From Stutzerimonas stutzeri SDM-LAC (GTDB taxonomy: Bacteria; Pseudomonadota; Gammaproteobacteria; Pseudomonadales; Pseudomonadaceae), in contig NZ_AGSX01000141.1 of NCBI RefSeq assembly GCF_000235745.1, forward strand, positions 19,370-83,369: a DNA stretch of 64,000 bases, in the 5' to 3' direction. Under the pieces are notes generated by a model, which saw only the letters and a program-made list of their open reading frames with translations, was not told the origin of the DNA and made no database searches. Below are positions 44,411 to 53,794 of the stretch, in pieces; within the stretch, counting starts at the first letter, position 1, and each line of letters opens with the position of its first letter. A program made the position numbers and the translations under genes.

Positions 44411-45529
44411 TTAGGTCGCCGCCCTGATCAAACGAATACGGGAGATCTCCGATGGCGCGCCGAAACGCAGCGGCGGCCCCCAGTAACCCGTCCCGCGACT
44501 TATATAAATCTGCATCTCGTCGATACGCTGAAGGCCCGCTACCCATGGCTGTTGCCAACGCACGAAATGCATCCAGGGCCAAAACTGCCCGCCGTGCGTA
44601 TGGCCGGATAGCTGCAGATCGCAGCCAGCGGCCATCGCGGCCTTCGCCGACCGCGGCTGATGCGCAAGGAGGATGCGCGGCACATCCGACGGCGCACCCG
44701 CGAGCGCCGCGACCGGATCGCTGCGATGGCCGGGCCTGAACAGCTCGGCCGAGTAGTCGGCGATGCCCGCCAACACCAACCGAGCGCCCGCACGTTCGAC
44801 CAGCACATGACGGTTGAGCAGCACCGCCATGCCCAGCCGCTCGAATTCAGCAATCCAGCTGTCCGCACCGGAGTAGTACTCGTGGTTGCCGGTGACCACG
44901 TAAACGCCGTGGCCGGCCCTCAGCTGAGCCAGTGGTGCGATGTCGTCGGCCAGGTCGGCGACGCTGCCGTCTACCAGATCGCCGGTGATGACGATAAGGT
45001 CAGGCGACAATTGGTTGACCCGCTTTACGATCGCTTCGATATAGCCCTGTTTGATCGTCGGCCCAACATGAATATCGCTGAGCTGCACGATGTTGAAGCC
45101 TTCCAGCGCCGGCGGAAGATTTTGCAGCGCGATGTCGCGTTCGACCACCCGCGCCGTCCGCCGCGCGTTGAGCAGGCCAAACAGCGTTACGGCCACGACC
45201 GCAGCGACGACGGTAACCGCCGAACCCTGCGCAACGCCGGGCGACTCCCAGCCCAGCAGCGATGCCAGCGCCAGCATGAAGGCCCGCAACAGCGCAAAGA
45301 TCGCCAGACTGGAAAAGATACCCATCGCCAGCAACCCGGACCACGCCAGCAGCACATTGCCTGCGCCTCGCACCAGCACGCCATAGCGCATCAGCACAGC
45401 CGAAAGTGCGAGGTAGCCCCACGCGAGAACGCTGCCAAACAGCCCGAGCGATAAAGCCGGAATCATCGTGACGCCGACGAACACATGCAGGCCAATCAGC
45501 AATACAACAACCCATAACCGCCTGTTCAT
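44411..45529 (-). CDS. Membrane-anchored metallophosphoesterase
   Basis: A 372-aa calcineurin-like phosphoesterase. Four hydrophobic segments occupy about residues 5-120 (LWVVVLLIGLHVFVGVTMIPA; LLAWSGLLAMGIFSSLAIFAL). The catalytic domain follows with all metal motifs: LSDIHVG (about 151), GDLVDG (about 181), GNHEYY (about 214), and GHTHGGQFWP (about 308). Related YaeI-type enzymes hydrolyse phosphodiester-like lipid A precursors or unknown substrates; the substrate here cannot be told. Convergent with mpg, 5 bp between stops. Confidence 0.9.
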   Translation of the reverse strand: MNRRLWVVVLLIGLHVFVGVTMIPALSLGLFGSVLAWGYLALSAVLMRYGVLVRGAGNVLLAWSGLLAMGIFSSLAIFALLRAFMLALASLLGWESPGVAQGSAVTVVAAVVAVTLFGLLNARRTARVVERDIALQNLPPALEGFNIVQLSDIHVGPTIKQGYIEAIVKRVNQLSPDLIVITGDLVDGSVADLADDIAPLAQLRAGHGVYVVTGNHEYYSGADSWIAEFERLGMAVLLNRHVLVERAGARLVLAGIADYSAELFRPGHRSDPVAALAGAPSDVPRILLAHQPRSAKAAMAAGCDLQLSGHTHGGQFWPWMHFVRWQQPWVAGLQRIDEMQIYISRGTGYWGPPLRFGAPSEISRIRLIRAAT

Positions 45530-45969
45530 GCGTTACGTCTCTTGATAAGGGATGGCATTGTTATGCAGCGAGCCGGAAGGTTGCGGATCAATTCGAAACG
45601 AAGTTGGCCAGAAGTGCGTCGCTGGAAGCGGTTCAGGACTCGCCACGTCACACTGAGTTGAATGTCAGATCGCTTGCGCTGAGGCTAACGACCACCACGC
45701 CGGCACGACACGCTTTACGGCTTGCCTCTCTATGGCCGTGGCGTTGATCTTATAGGTCTGTGCACTCACCGTTGCGCGGCCCACGGAAGCTAAACGGCGA
45801 GATCGCTGATACCCAGCAACGTTCGCCGGGCGGAGGGCGTCTGCGGCCGTAGCTGGCAACCTACAGCTCATACTCCGGCTCCAGCACTAGTGGGTAACGC
45901 TAGCGGCTCGGTTCAGCCGAACCGCGCTGGATCGGACCAAACCATCGACAGGCCTAAGCCGATAAACCG
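45530..45969. other. Non-coding stretch upstream of the metallophosphoesterase gene
   Basis: About 440 bp with no convincing gene; a 68-aa minus-strand frame at 45665-45871 has no ribosome site and unremarkable sequence. It holds a CGGTTC/GAACCG hairpin at about 45908-45924 that could be a terminator for the small gene downstream. Confidence 0.35.
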
Positions 45970-46164
45970 TTACATCACGCCCGGATCACGCATCGGATCG
46001 GGCGGCGGCGGCTCTTTTTCCAGCTGTTCGAGCACCTCGTCGGGCAGGGTGTCGCCGTCGTCGAGCTCGGTCTCACTTTGCGCGTCGTCAAGATCATTCA
46101 GTGGTGATTCGTCCGCCAGCCAGGGGTAAAACGGCGGATCGATTGAACGGATGATGGTAAGCAT
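45970..46164 (-). CDS. Small acidic protein of unknown function
   Basis: A 64-aa, very acidic, proline-rich protein (MLTIIRSIDPPFYPWLADES, then DDAQSETELDDGDTLPDEVL). GAGGAGA lies 7 bp before the ATG, a strong ribosome site, which supports translation. No membrane segment or known domain. Short proteins with this opening appear in pseudomonads; function unknown. Confidence 0.62.
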   Translation of the reverse strand: MLTIIRSIDPPFYPWLADESPLNDLDDAQSETELDDGDTLPDEVLEQLEKEPPPPDPMRDPGVM

Positions 46165-46274
46165 GACGGTCTCCTCGCAGGTGTGCCTGCTGCGTTAGGC
46201 AGGCCCGACTATGCATCGTTCGGACCGGTTATCCGTGCGTCCAGGCCTGCTCGGCGAGGCGCTCGCTCAGGTAA

Positions 46275-46555
46275 TTAAACATCACCGCTTATACGCCGCT
46301 CGCCTAGGGCAAGGTGATGCAGGACGAAGTGCTGCAACGCATCGGCGAAGCGCACAACGCCAGCCCACACAGATCACCCTTGCCGGGCGGCTGAAAGGCT
46401 TCGCCGTAATCCCCTCCTCAACCAAGCGCGAAAACCTCGCCGTCAACCTCAAAGCGCAGGCGCTGCGACTGACCGACGAGGAAATGCAACAGATCGCCAC
46501 GCTGGACCGTAACAAGCGCCTGGCCAACCCCGGATTCGCGCCAAAATGGGATTGA
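46275..46555 (+). pseudogene. Decayed aldo/keto reductase (2,5-diketo-D-gluconate reductase B-like), 3' remnant
   Basis: Two frames together spell the end of a DkgB-type enzyme. From 46281: ITAYTPLA, a TAG stop where Tyr is expected, then GKVMQDEVLQRIGEAHNASP. After a frameshift near 46365 the other frame gives ITLAGRLKG, FAVIPSSTKRENLAVNLKAQ and ALRLTDEEMQQIATLDRNKR, ending in NPGFAPKWD. The cofactor-binding IPSSTKRENL motif is clear. The N-terminal two-thirds are absent and an in-frame stop lies just upstream, so no functional enzyme can be made. The gene was probably lost by deletion between the small acidic gene and tRNA-Met. Confidence 0.85.
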
Positions 46556-46631
46556 TCGACAGCGCACCGACAACGGTCGGACCGGCGGCATAAGCATTTG
46601 AAAAAGCAGGTAGAAAAGCGCACCCGAAGGG

Positions 46632-46660
46632 TTGACACACAACCGCGCGGCGCGAATAAT
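46632..46660 (+). promoter_or_regulatory. Sigma70 promoter of tRNA-Met
   Basis: TTGACA (46632-46637), 17-bp GC-rich spacer, AATAAT (46655-46660). A GCGCGCC discriminator follows, as at stringently controlled stable-RNA promoters. The tRNA starts 11 bp after the -10. Confidence 0.88.
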
Positions 46661-46671
46661 GCGCGCCACTT

Positions 46672-46748
46672 GGCTACGTAGCTCAGTTGGTTAGAGCATA
46701 GCATTCATAATGCTGGGGTCCGGGGTTCAAGTCCCTGCGTAGCCACCA
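46672..46748 (+). tRNA. tRNA-Met (anticodon CAT, elongator type)
   Basis: A 77-nt cloverleaf starting GGCTACGTAGCTCAGTTGG, anticodon loop TTCATAA (CAT), T arm GGTTCAAGTCC, acceptor end CGTAGCC with encoded ACCA. The body closely resembles elongator tRNA-Met of gamma-proteobacteria rather than initiator tRNA or lysidine-modified tRNA-Ile. Confidence 0.95.
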
Positions 46749-46756
46749 AATTCAAG

Positions 46757-46788
46757 AAAGGGTTCAGCGAAAGCTGAACCCTTTTTTT
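46757..46788 (+). terminator. Intrinsic terminator of tRNA-Met
   Basis: AGGGTTCAGC (46759-46768), GAAA tetraloop, GCTGAACCCT (46773-46782), then a run of T. Confidence 0.93.
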
Positions 46789-46825
46789 GTGTCCGTCGTT
46801 TAGCCAACCGCACCGAGAGCGCCCC

Positions 46826-47032
46826 ATGAGAGACGACTTCGACAACCTCCGCGCCGAGCGCGAAACGCCCTATCGCCCCGCCGCTACTCAAGCCAACCGA
46901 CATACCGGGCTGTGGAAACAGATCGCCGTCGGCATCGTGGTCGGGCATCTGTCGTTGGGGTTGATTGGTGCGGTGATCTGGATGGCGGCGGCGCAGTTGC
47001 TGGTTGGGGGTTTGCAGATCGTTGCGCCGTAG
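46826..47032 (+). CDS. Small single-span membrane protein
   Basis: A 68-aa protein with a polar N terminus (MRDDFDNLRAERETPYRP) and one hydrophobic helix (about 33-62, IAVGIVVGHLSLGLIGAVIW). The ribosome site is weak (GAGAGCGCCCC). It follows the tRNA-Met terminator. No known family recognised. Confidence 0.5.
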   Translation: MRDDFDNLRAERETPYRPAATQANRHTGLWKQIAVGIVVGHLSLGLIGAVIWMAAAQLLVGGLQIVAP

Positions 47033-47288
47033 CTAATCCCAGCGCTGTCATTAAATCCGAACATCCAGCTGGGTTGCTTCGATGGGGTGCGGGCATTCGT
47101 GGAATGGGCTTGCCCTCACCTGGAAAGCAATACACCGGTGCTGGCGGGTTAGCCGAAAAAGCGCTCAGCCATTTCGTTTTTGACTCAACAGCCGTACATG
47201 AAGGGTTGCGCCAGCCTTGGCAGCCCTCTTCACGCCGGTCTACAGTTCGGGCTCCATACTGTTTCCAAAACCACGTAGCGAGACTCTT

Positions 47289-47681
47289 ATGCTCAACCAT
47301 GTGATGGTCGGTTCGAATGATCTTGAACGGTCGAAGCGGTTCTACGACGCCGTGCTCGGCGTGCTTGGTGCTGGCGAGCCGATCCGCGACACCGGCCCCA
47401 CCGGGCACACGCGCCTGTTTTACCGGCACGACGGCAGCCTGTTCGGCGTAACTGAACCCATCAATGGGGAAGAAGCGACGGTCGCCAACGGTGGCACGGT
47501 CGGCTTTAGGTGCAGCTCGCCAGAGCAGGTACAGGAATTTCATGACGTCGCGGTCGCTCACGGTGGCACCACGTGCGAAGACCCGCCGGGACTGCGCGAA
47601 GGTAGCCTGGGCGCCATGCACCTTGGTTACGTCCGTGATCCCGACGGAAATAAACTGTGCGCGATTTACCGCGCCCCATAA
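47289..47681 (+). CDS. VOC-superfamily (glyoxalase/dioxygenase-like) protein
   Basis: A 130-aa vicinal-oxygen-chelate protein: MLNHVMVGSNDLERSKRFYDAVLGVLG at the start (metal His4) and the second metal half LGYVRDPDGNKLCAIYRAP at the end. This family includes glyoxalase I and antibiotic-resistance proteins; the substrate cannot be inferred. The start at 47289 gives the conserved xLNHVxxxxxDLERSxxFY pattern; no strong ribosome site. Confidence 0.85.
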   Translation: MLNHVMVGSNDLERSKRFYDAVLGVLGAGEPIRDTGPTGHTRLFYRHDGSLFGVTEPINGEEATVANGGTVGFRCSSPEQVQEFHDVAVAHGGTTCEDPPGLREGSLGAMHLGYVRDPDGNKLCAIYRAP

Positions 47682-47817
47682 CTCTGCGCGCCAAGCGCCG
47701 CACCACCCAGGTGCGGCGTCAGCAGCCCCGCTGCCATGCGTCGTCACCTTTCTAACAGCATCGCTGAACGCCGCGCACCGCCCCGCCATGACGCCCCGGC
47801 ACGCAGGGGCAGGCTTG

Positions 47818-48753
47818 CTAGCTTATACGCTGTTTCGCCTGTGGCGTAATTGCGCCGCGAGCCGTCGTCCGGGTTGCCAGCAGCAACCCCGCGAAGATCA
47901 GCCCGCCGCCGACCCAATGGAACAACTGCAAGCCTTCATCCAGCAGCAGCCAGCCGAGAATCGCGGTGAAAACCGGCATCAGATAAGTCGCCATTGCCGC
48001 TTTGGCTGCGCCAACGGTTTTGACGCCGTGGTTCCAGGACAGATACGCGACCAGCGAGGCGAAGACCGCCGTGTAGGTTATGACGGACAGGTTGATCAGG
48101 CTGGGCTCGAAGCCGCCTACCTGACCGAGCTCGAACAGGTAGAACGGCAGGATCAACGGCGTTCCAATTACCATCAACACGCCTAATAGCGTCAAGGGCG
48201 GAACCTGAAGAAAGCTGCCCCAGCGTCGCAGCGACAGGGTGTACAGCGCCCACACCAGAACCGCCACGAGCATGATGAGGTCGCCAGTCTTGAAGGCCAG
48301 ATTGGCGAACGCATCCCAGCTACCGCGACTGATCAAGTAGACCAAGCCACCTGCAGCGATGGCCATGCCAAACCAGGCGCGACGTGCCGGCCATTCACCC
48401 AGGAGCAAGCCGCCGCCAATAAAGGTGAACAGTGGCAGACAGGTGTTGACCAGGGTGAGGTTGATGGCTTCGGTGCTTTGCGCAGCGGAGTACAACAGCG
48501 AGTTGTAACTGCTGATGCCCAACGCCGCGACTACCGGCAGGCGCCAGCCGGCGGCGCGCAGCGTGGCACGGTGCGCCCAGATCGAGCGGGCCACGAATGG
48601 CAGCAACAGACAGGTGGCCAGCGTCCACCGCCAGAATGACAGGGTCAGGGGCGGGATCGCATCATGAAAGGCGCGCGCTACCAGAGCATTGCCGCTCCAG
48701 CAGAGCACAGCAAGCAGCAGGCCGGCCATGGCCCAGCCATTACGGTTGGCCAT
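47818..48753 (-). CDS. EamA/DMT-family inner-membrane transporter
   Basis: A 311-aa protein with about ten hydrophobic helices in two EamA halves (WAMAGLLLAVLCWSGNALVA at the start; TYTAVFASLVAYLSWNHGVK and AILGWLLLDEGLQLFHWVGG in the second half). Drug/metabolite transporter superfamily; substrate unknown. Its ATG overlaps the stop of the carbonic anhydrase gene by one base, so they form an operon. Confidence 0.88.
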   Translation of the reverse strand: MANRNGWAMAGLLLAVLCWSGNALVARAFHDAIPPLTLSFWRWTLATCLLLPFVARSIWAHRATLRAAGWRLPVVAALGISSYNSLLYSAAQSTEAINLTLVNTCLPLFTFIGGGLLLGEWPARRAWFGMAIAAGGLVYLISRGSWDAFANLAFKTGDLIMLVAVLVWALYTLSLRRWGSFLQVPPLTLLGVLMVIGTPLILPFYLFELGQVGGFEPSLINLSVITYTAVFASLVAYLSWNHGVKTVGAAKAAMATYLMPVFTAILGWLLLDEGLQLFHWVGGGLIFAGLLLATRTTARGAITPQAKQRIS

Positions 48754-49400
48754 CAGAGAGGCCGATAGGGGCGTACGCGATATTGCGGCGGCAATTGCTC
48801 GAGGCTATTGATGGTGACGTTGAGGTCTTTCCAGATCCCATCCTTGATGCCGTAGATGCAGCCATGCACCGACAGCGGCTGGCCACGATGCCAGGCGTTC
48901 TGGACGATGCTGGTATGGCTCACGTTGGCGACCTGTTGAATCACGTTCAGCTCGCATAGGCGGTCGACCTGCGCTTCCTCGGTGGGAAAGGTCGAGATGT
49001 GTTCACGGTGCTCGTAATACAGGTCGCGGATGGTACGCAGCCAGCCGTCGATCAGTCCCAGCTGGTCGTCGCGCATGGAGGCTCGCACGCCGCCGCAACC
49101 ATAGTGGCCGGTCACCAGGATGTGCTTGACCTTGAGCACATCGACCGCGAACTGGATGACCGACAGACAGTTGAGGTCGGTGTGCAGCACGACGTTGGCG
49201 ACGTTGCGGTGAACGAACAGGTCGCCCGGCAGCATGCCGACGATCTCGTTGGCCGGCACCCGCGCATCGGAGCAACCGATCCAAAGATACTCAGGCGTCT
49301 GTTGTTTGGCCAGTTTGGCGAAGAACGTCGGGTCTTCTTCGAGGATCGCTTTAGCCCAGCGCGCGTTGTTCTCAATCAGCTGTTGAAGATCGTTACTCAT
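48753..49400 (-). CDS. can: Beta-class carbonic anhydrase
   Basis: Interconverts CO2 and bicarbonate. 215 aa. Zinc ligands are visible: Cys42 and Asp44 in IGCSDARVPA, His98 and Cys101 in VTGHYGCGGVRA. Length and sequence (EYLWIGCSDARVPANEIVGM; GDLFVHRNVAN) match the Can type. It is followed by a DMT transporter gene in overlapping reading frame. Confidence 0.95.
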   Translation of the reverse strand: MSNDLQQLIENNARWAKAILEEDPTFFAKLAKQQTPEYLWIGCSDARVPANEIVGMLPGDLFVHRNVANVVLHTDLNCLSVIQFAVDVLKVKHILVTGHYGCGGVRASMRDDQLGLIDGWLRTIRDLYYEHREHISTFPTEEAQVDRLCELNVIQQVANVSHTSIVQNAWHRGQPLSVHGCIYGIKDGIWKDLNVTINSLEQLPPQYRVRPYRPL

Positions 49401-49480
49401 CGATTGCCTTCCATTTCGAGATTCAGATTATGAACCGGTCCTCATTATGACAAAGGATGTGCGCTGGCGCGTCACACAGC

Positions 49481-50890
49481 TCAGACCAGAAACAGCGGGT
49501 TGGAGGGCACTTCCGCGCGCGGCCGGGAGGAAAACGCTCGCAGGTCTCGCAGGAAATTGTCGCGCCAGGCGTCCAGGTCTGCGGCGCGTATCGCCCGCAT
49601 CATGTGTTCATAGCGATCTTTGCGCTCGGTCAGCGACATGCGCATCGCGCGGTCCAGTGCCTCGGCCATGCCGATGCAATCGTAGGGGTTGATGATCAGT
49701 GCCGAGGTCAACTCGCGAGCGGCCCCGGCGAAGCGTGACAGCACCAGCACGCCGGGGTCTTCCGGGTCTTGGGACGCTACGAATTCCTTGGCCACCAGAT
49801 TCATGCCGTCGCGTAGCGGTGTAACGAAACCGATATCGGCTTGGCGAAACAGGCCCATCAGGGCGCGGCGGTCATGGCTTTTGTTGAGGTAGTGCAGCGG
49901 CGTCCAGTCCAGATCGGACAACCAGCCGTTGATATGCCCGGCCTGGCTTTCCAGCTGCTGCCTGATTGCCTGATAGGTCTTCACATCCGAGCGAGACGTC
50001 GGCGCGATCTGAATGAATTCCACCGCGCGTCGGTGCTCTGGATAGCGTTCGAGAAAGGCCTGATAGGCCTTGAAGCGCTCCACCAATCCCTTGGAGTAAT
50101 CCAGGCGATCGACGCTGATGATTTTCTTGCGATCCACGTCTGTGGTACGCCGCATGGGTTTGCTGCGGCCCTTGTACGACTCAGCCAGGTCCTGGATTTC
50201 ATCCGGGACCACGCCGATGGGATAGACCCCCGCGCGGAAATTCTGACCGTAGGTCGTCAGGCTGCCATCGGATTCCAGAATGCCGCGCACTTCACGGGTC
50301 ATGTAATCCTGAAACGCCAGCCGATCGGTCTCGGTCTGGAAGCCGATGAGGTCGTAGAAGCACAGCGTTTTGAGTAGTTCATTGTGCGGCGGGATGACCG
50401 TGAGTATTTCCGGTGGCGGGAACGGAATGTGGAGGAAAAAACCGATGCGATTGCGAATGCCCAGTTGGCGACAGGCTTCGGCGAAGGGAATCAGATGGTA
50501 ATCATGGATCCAGATGATGTCGTCGGGTTGGAGTAGCGGCTTGAGCTTCTCCGCCAGCATGGCGTTGACCCGTCTGTAGCCTTCGTATTCCTGGCGGTTG
50601 TAGCGGGCCAAGTCGATACGGTAGTGGAAGATCGGCCAGAGTGTGGCGTTGGAGAAGCCACGGTAGTACTGGTCGTAGTCCTGCTTGGTCAGGCCCATCG
50701 TCACGTAGGTGATGTTGCCGACCACCTCGGTATTGGTCTGGGGCGTGCTGCTGACGTCGCCGCTCCAGCCGAACCAGATGCCGCCGGCCTGTCGCAACGC
50801 ATCGTAGACGCCGACCGCAAGCCCGCCCGCGGCGACCTTCCCCGCCTTGATTGGCGCCACGCGGTTGGAAACCACTACTAGTCGGCTCAT
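49481..50890 (-). CDS. otsA: Trehalose-6-phosphate synthase
   Basis: Glycosyltransferase family 20 enzyme joining UDP-glucose and glucose-6-phosphate. 469 aa. Motifs: [15 protein letters not shown] at the N terminus, [54 protein letters not shown], and the C-terminal [16 protein letters not shown]. The start has a GGAG site 11 bp upstream. It lies 26 bp downstream of otsB on the same strand. The pair makes trehalose, an osmoprotectant, so osmotic or stress control is expected. Confidence 0.95.
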   Translation of the reverse strand: MSRLVVVSNRVAPIKAGKVAAGGLAVGVYDALRQAGGIWFGWSGDVSSTPQTNTEVVGNITYVTMGLTKQDYDQYYRGFSNATLWPIFHYRIDLARYNRQEYEGYRRVNAMLAEKLKPLLQPDDIIWIHDYHLIPFAEACRQLGIRNRIGFFLHIPFPPPEILTVIPPHNELLKTLCFYDLIGFQTETDRLAFQDYMTREVRGILESDGSLTTYGQNFRAGVYPIGVVPDEIQDLAESYKGRSKPMRRTTDVDRKKIISVDRLDYSKGLVERFKAYQAFLERYPEHRRAVEFIQIAPTSRSDVKTYQAIRQQLESQAGHINGWLSDLDWTPLHYLNKSHDRRALMGLFRQADIGFVTPLRDGMNLVAKEFVASQDPEDPGVLVLSRFAGAARELTSALIINPYDCIGMAEALDRAMRMSLTERKDRYEHMMRAIRAADLDAWRDNFLRDLRAFSSRPRAEVPSNPLFLV

Positions 50891-50916
50891 GGGCAGTTCT
50901 CGCTCCAGTCTAGTTT

Positions 50917-51681
50917 TTATCGATATTCCTGCGGTGCAGTCAGTGTTCTTGCCAAGCCGTCGACCCAGACGGCAACGGCCTCTACTGACTCTAGCCGCTG
51001 CTTGGCTTCGGTGGCTCCGCTGCCTACCTTGATCGAGACCCCGCGCAGCTCGTTGATGACCGTAAAGCCGGCCTCGTCGGTTAAATCGTCCCCGATGAAG
51101 ACCGGAATGTGTCCGGCGAAGGGCGCCTCTTGCATGAAGGTGCGGAGCACCTCGCCCTTACTGGCCCCTCGCGGCTTCAGCTCGAACACGCATTTGCCTG
51201 GCTGTAGCGCCAGCACTTCGCAATACCGCTCAGCGAACCCCTCGGCCAGGCCACGCGCGATTTCTTCCAGTTCCGGGGCCAGACGGAAATGCAGTGCAAA
51301 GGCAACACCCTTGTTTTCGAGCGTCAGACCTTGATGCTGAGCGCAGGCGTCCGCCAGCTCCTGTTGGATGGCATCGAACAGCTCACTGTCGAGGATCAGG
51401 TTCTTCGCCTCGCCGGCAGCATTGCGACGTTCTGCGCCATGTACACCGGCGGCGGGCAAGCGCAAGGGCTCAAGGAGCGTGTCGAGCTGGCTGATCGGCC
51501 GACCCGAGACGACCGCGACGGGGATGCCGTGCGCATTCATGCGCTCCAACGCTCGCAGCGTCAGGGGCGGGATGGAAACGAGCTCTGGCCGCGGCTGAAT
51601 CTCGGCTAGCGTGCCATCGACATCGAAGAAAAAGGCGCAGCGCCGGGGGTCTAGCTCGGGGTAATCGTTTTTTTCGCTCAT
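50917..51681 (-). CDS. otsB: Trehalose-6-phosphate phosphatase
   Basis: HAD-superfamily phosphatase that releases trehalose from trehalose-6-phosphate. 254 aa. HAD motif I FFFDVDGTLAEIQP (Asp nucleophile and acid-base Asp), motif II VVSGRP, motif III Lys in PRGASKGEV, motif IV FIGDDLTDEAGF. ATG 51681 (MSEKNDYP) is chosen; the frame is open further upstream but has no family similarity there. First gene of otsBA. Confidence 0.93.
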   Translation of the reverse strand: MSEKNDYPELDPRRCAFFFDVDGTLAEIQPRPELVSIPPLTLRALERMNAHGIPVAVVSGRPISQLDTLLEPLRLPAAGVHGAERRNAAGEAKNLILDSELFDAIQQELADACAQHQGLTLENKGVAFALHFRLAPELEEIARGLAEGFAERYCEVLALQPGKCVFELKPRGASKGEVLRTFMQEAPFAGHIPVFIGDDLTDEAGFTVINELRGVSIKVGSGATEAKQRLESVEAVAVWVDGLARTLTAPQEYR

Positions 51682-51867
51682 GTTGCTCGGACCCCCGATC
51701 AACGGTAGTGGTTCGCCATTTTTTGTCGCGGCGGGCATCTGCCAATGCAACGGTAGCGCCACCTGGAGCTTGGTCCATAAAGCCCGAGCCGGCCAGCGGC
51801 CCGCCTGAATCTTCGATGGCATGCCGGGTCACAACCTGCAAGACCAGCGTTCAAGCAGGAGGTTGTC

Positions 51868-52410
51868 ATGAGCGATCGCAAGCCCTACACGCCAACGGAA
51901 ATCGACGATACTGAGGACCGCATGGGTTCCATTGAACAGCTCGATTTCGACCAGCATCGAGACGATCGCAAGGGTCGCATTGGCGACGAGGTGCCGGCTG
52001 ACGAGCTCGAGAACGAGTTCCCGCCGGAGCGCGTCGCCGAAGCCGGGATGACGGGCGGTGAAGTGCCGGATGGCGAGCCCACGATGGATGACATGGCTCC
52101 GGACACCCTGATACCGGAAGACGGCTCCCGATCACCTCGCGAACGGGGCCATGGGGGGCCAGCGGATCAGGAACTGTCCGAAGTGTCCGAACACGAAATC
52201 GGCGCGGACGTAGACCTCGACGAGGCCGAGCAAGCTCGCGTTCACCCTCTGGATGGCAAGCCCTGGGATGGCCCGGCCGACGGGGACAGGGACACAGGCC
52301 TCAGCGGTGGCGATGCCGTGTTGCAAGAAAACGATGACGTGATGGATGACGATGACCTGAGTGGCGAGGCGCCGCTCGATTCGGGCCGCGACAAGGCACC
52401 GAGGCCGTGA
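51868..52410 (+). CDS. Hydrophilic acidic protein of unknown function
   Basis: A 180-aa protein almost devoid of hydrophobic residues, rich in Asp, Glu, Gly and Pro (PPERVAEAGMTGGEVPDGEP; DVMDDDDLSGEAPLDSGRDK) and probably disordered. AGGAGG lies 4-5 bp before the ATG. Such proteins beside trehalose genes suggest a desiccation or osmotic-stress protein, but that is context only. Confidence 0.72.
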   Translation: MSDRKPYTPTEIDDTEDRMGSIEQLDFDQHRDDRKGRIGDEVPADELENEFPPERVAEAGMTGGEVPDGEPTMDDMAPDTLIPEDGSRSPRERGHGGPADQELSEVSEHEIGADVDLDEAEQARVHPLDGKPWDGPADGDRDTGLSGGDAVLQENDDVMDDDDLSGEAPLDSGRDKAPRP

Positions 52411-52503
52411 GCTGGCTGCGGCGCCCGCCCGGTGGCGCCGCGTTGCTCGGATAACGCGAAGGCCCGGTCTTGCGAGTCGGGCTTATGCATCGAGCTGTAT
52501 GGA

Positions 52504-52956
52504 TCAGTCAAGTAACGTGCAGGCCATGACCAGGGCGTCTTCCCTTCCGTCAGCAGAGGGGTAGTAGCCACGACGGCGCCCAACCTCGTTAAAGCCGTAG
52601 CGCTCGTAGAGGCGATAGGCCGAGCTATTGCTAGCGCGCACCTCGAGAAAGCACTCGCGTCCACCACGGGCTTGCGCCCGCCGCATGAGATGCTCAAGCA
52701 GCAACAGGCCGAGCCCGCGCCCCTGGTTCTGTGGCTTGACGGTGATATTGAGCAAGTGCGCCTCGTCGATGATCACGTTGATCACGCCATGGCCGACCTG
52801 CTGTTCGCCCTCGAACATGACCCAGCATTCATAAGCAGTCAGGGCATCGGTGAAGATGCCGCGTGTCCAGGGATGACTGAAGGCGGCGTACTCGATCTTC
52901 AGTACGGTTTCGATATCCGCCGCAGTCATGGGGCGGAAACTTACTGCATCACTCAT
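52504..52956 (-). CDS. rimI: Ribosomal protein S18 alanine N-acetyltransferase
   Basis: GNAT acetyltransferase, 150 aa. FSHPWTRGIF near 26-35, motif A VKPQNQGRGLGLLLLEHLM (acetyl-CoA pyrophosphate loop Q-x-x-G-x-G), then FLEVRASNSSAYRLYERYGF and the C-terminal RRGYYPSADGREDALVM typical of RimI. It overlaps the holD-like gene by 8 bp, the same partner as in E. coli (holD-rimI). Confidence 0.93.
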   Translation of the reverse strand: MSDAVSFRPMTAADIETVLKIEYAAFSHPWTRGIFTDALTAYECWVMFEGEQQVGHGVINVIIDEAHLLNITVKPQNQGRGLGLLLLEHLMRRAQARGGRECFLEVRASNSSAYRLYERYGFNEVGRRRGYYPSADGREDALVMACTLLD

Positions 52957-53794
52957 GAATGCTACTCGAGCTCCCAGCTGAACCGATTACCCAACGCGGC
53001 ATGGTGCGGCGTATGGCTTTCCACAGTTGAGCCTTGCTTTGCGGTTGTTCCATCAACGCTTCGAGCCCCGGCATTGTCAGCGCAACGCCAAGCCCCTCGA
53101 TCGTCACCTCGCGATAGCAGGCATCGGCATCGACTTCGCCGGCAAAACGCAGCGCGGGCGAGCCGATGAGCCATAGACAGGCGCACCCCATGACCTCCAG
53201 CTCGGCTGCAACCACACCCTGTACATAGTCGCGCGCGGCTTCGATGCCCTGATCCAGGCTTCCGCGATGGAGCAGCGGCCAGCGAATCGGCTCTCCATCG
53301 CCTACCTGCTGCGGCTTGTCGGGCAGCCTGGCGGCGCGCAGCACGTCCTTCAGCAGGATGTAAGCAGGGTCCCGGCTCTGGAACGACTCGCCCGTCGGCA
53401 GTTCGACCAGTAGCAACACATTGCCCGCACGTAGCAGCTGCAAGGCAAAACGAGGGGGCGCGGCTTTCTGTTCGGCGGCGACCGTTTGGGACTCGCGGGT
53501 GTTCGCCGCGGGCTTTTTCGGCTCGGGCATGGCGACGCGAGGCATGACCGAACGAACCGCATCCGCGGCCGGGCTCGCCGAAGCAGCTGGCGTAGGCGCC
53601 ACCGGCTCGGGTGCCACGCCGGTCGGCTGTAGCACTGACCGAGGCTCGATGGCTGGCGTAAGCTCGGCTTCCGGCTCGAAGAAATGCAGCAGTTCCGGCC
53701 GAGAAGGCGCGGCAAAGGGCAGCTCGGTTCGCGGCAGCCAGGTGGTTATCTGCATGGCGCCGAGGAAGGCCCGGCGGCGGCTTTCGCTAATCAA
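52949..53794 (-). CDS. holD: DNA polymerase III psi subunit-like protein (pseudomonad type)
   Basis: A 281-aa protein. The N terminus, [20 protein letters not shown], resembles the start of psi (RR-x-x-L-x-x-x-x-IT-x-W-x-x-R), which binds chi and the clamp loader. A Pro/Ala-rich linker (about 45-115) follows, then a folded C-terminal domain (about 115-275). Pseudomonads have a long, divergent psi encoded beside rimI. The start is TTG at 53794, overlapping the leuA stop; ATG 53755 would remove the psi-like motif. Confidence 0.75.
   Translation of the reverse strand: MISESRRRAFLGAMQITTWLPRTELPFAAPSRPELLHFFEPEAELTPAIEPRSVLQPTGVAPEPVAPTPAASASPAADAVRSVMPRVAMPEPKKPAANTRESQTVAAEQKAAPPRFALQLLRAGNVLLLVELPTGESFQSRDPAYILLKDVLRAARLPDKPQQVGDGEPIRWPLLHRGSLDQGIEAARDYVQGVVAAELEVMGCACLWLIGSPALRFAGEVDADACYREVTIEGLGVALTMPGLEALMEQPQSKAQLWKAIRRTMPRWVIGSAGSSSSIHE

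Noticed and set aside
45665-45871. A 68-codon minus-strand frame between the phosphoesterase and the small acidic gene
   Set aside because: No ribosome site and no protein-like pattern.
46672-46748. tRNA-Met as the integration site of an island
   Set aside because: No second copy of its 3' end and no integrase nearby; the only convincing repeat pair is at ychF.
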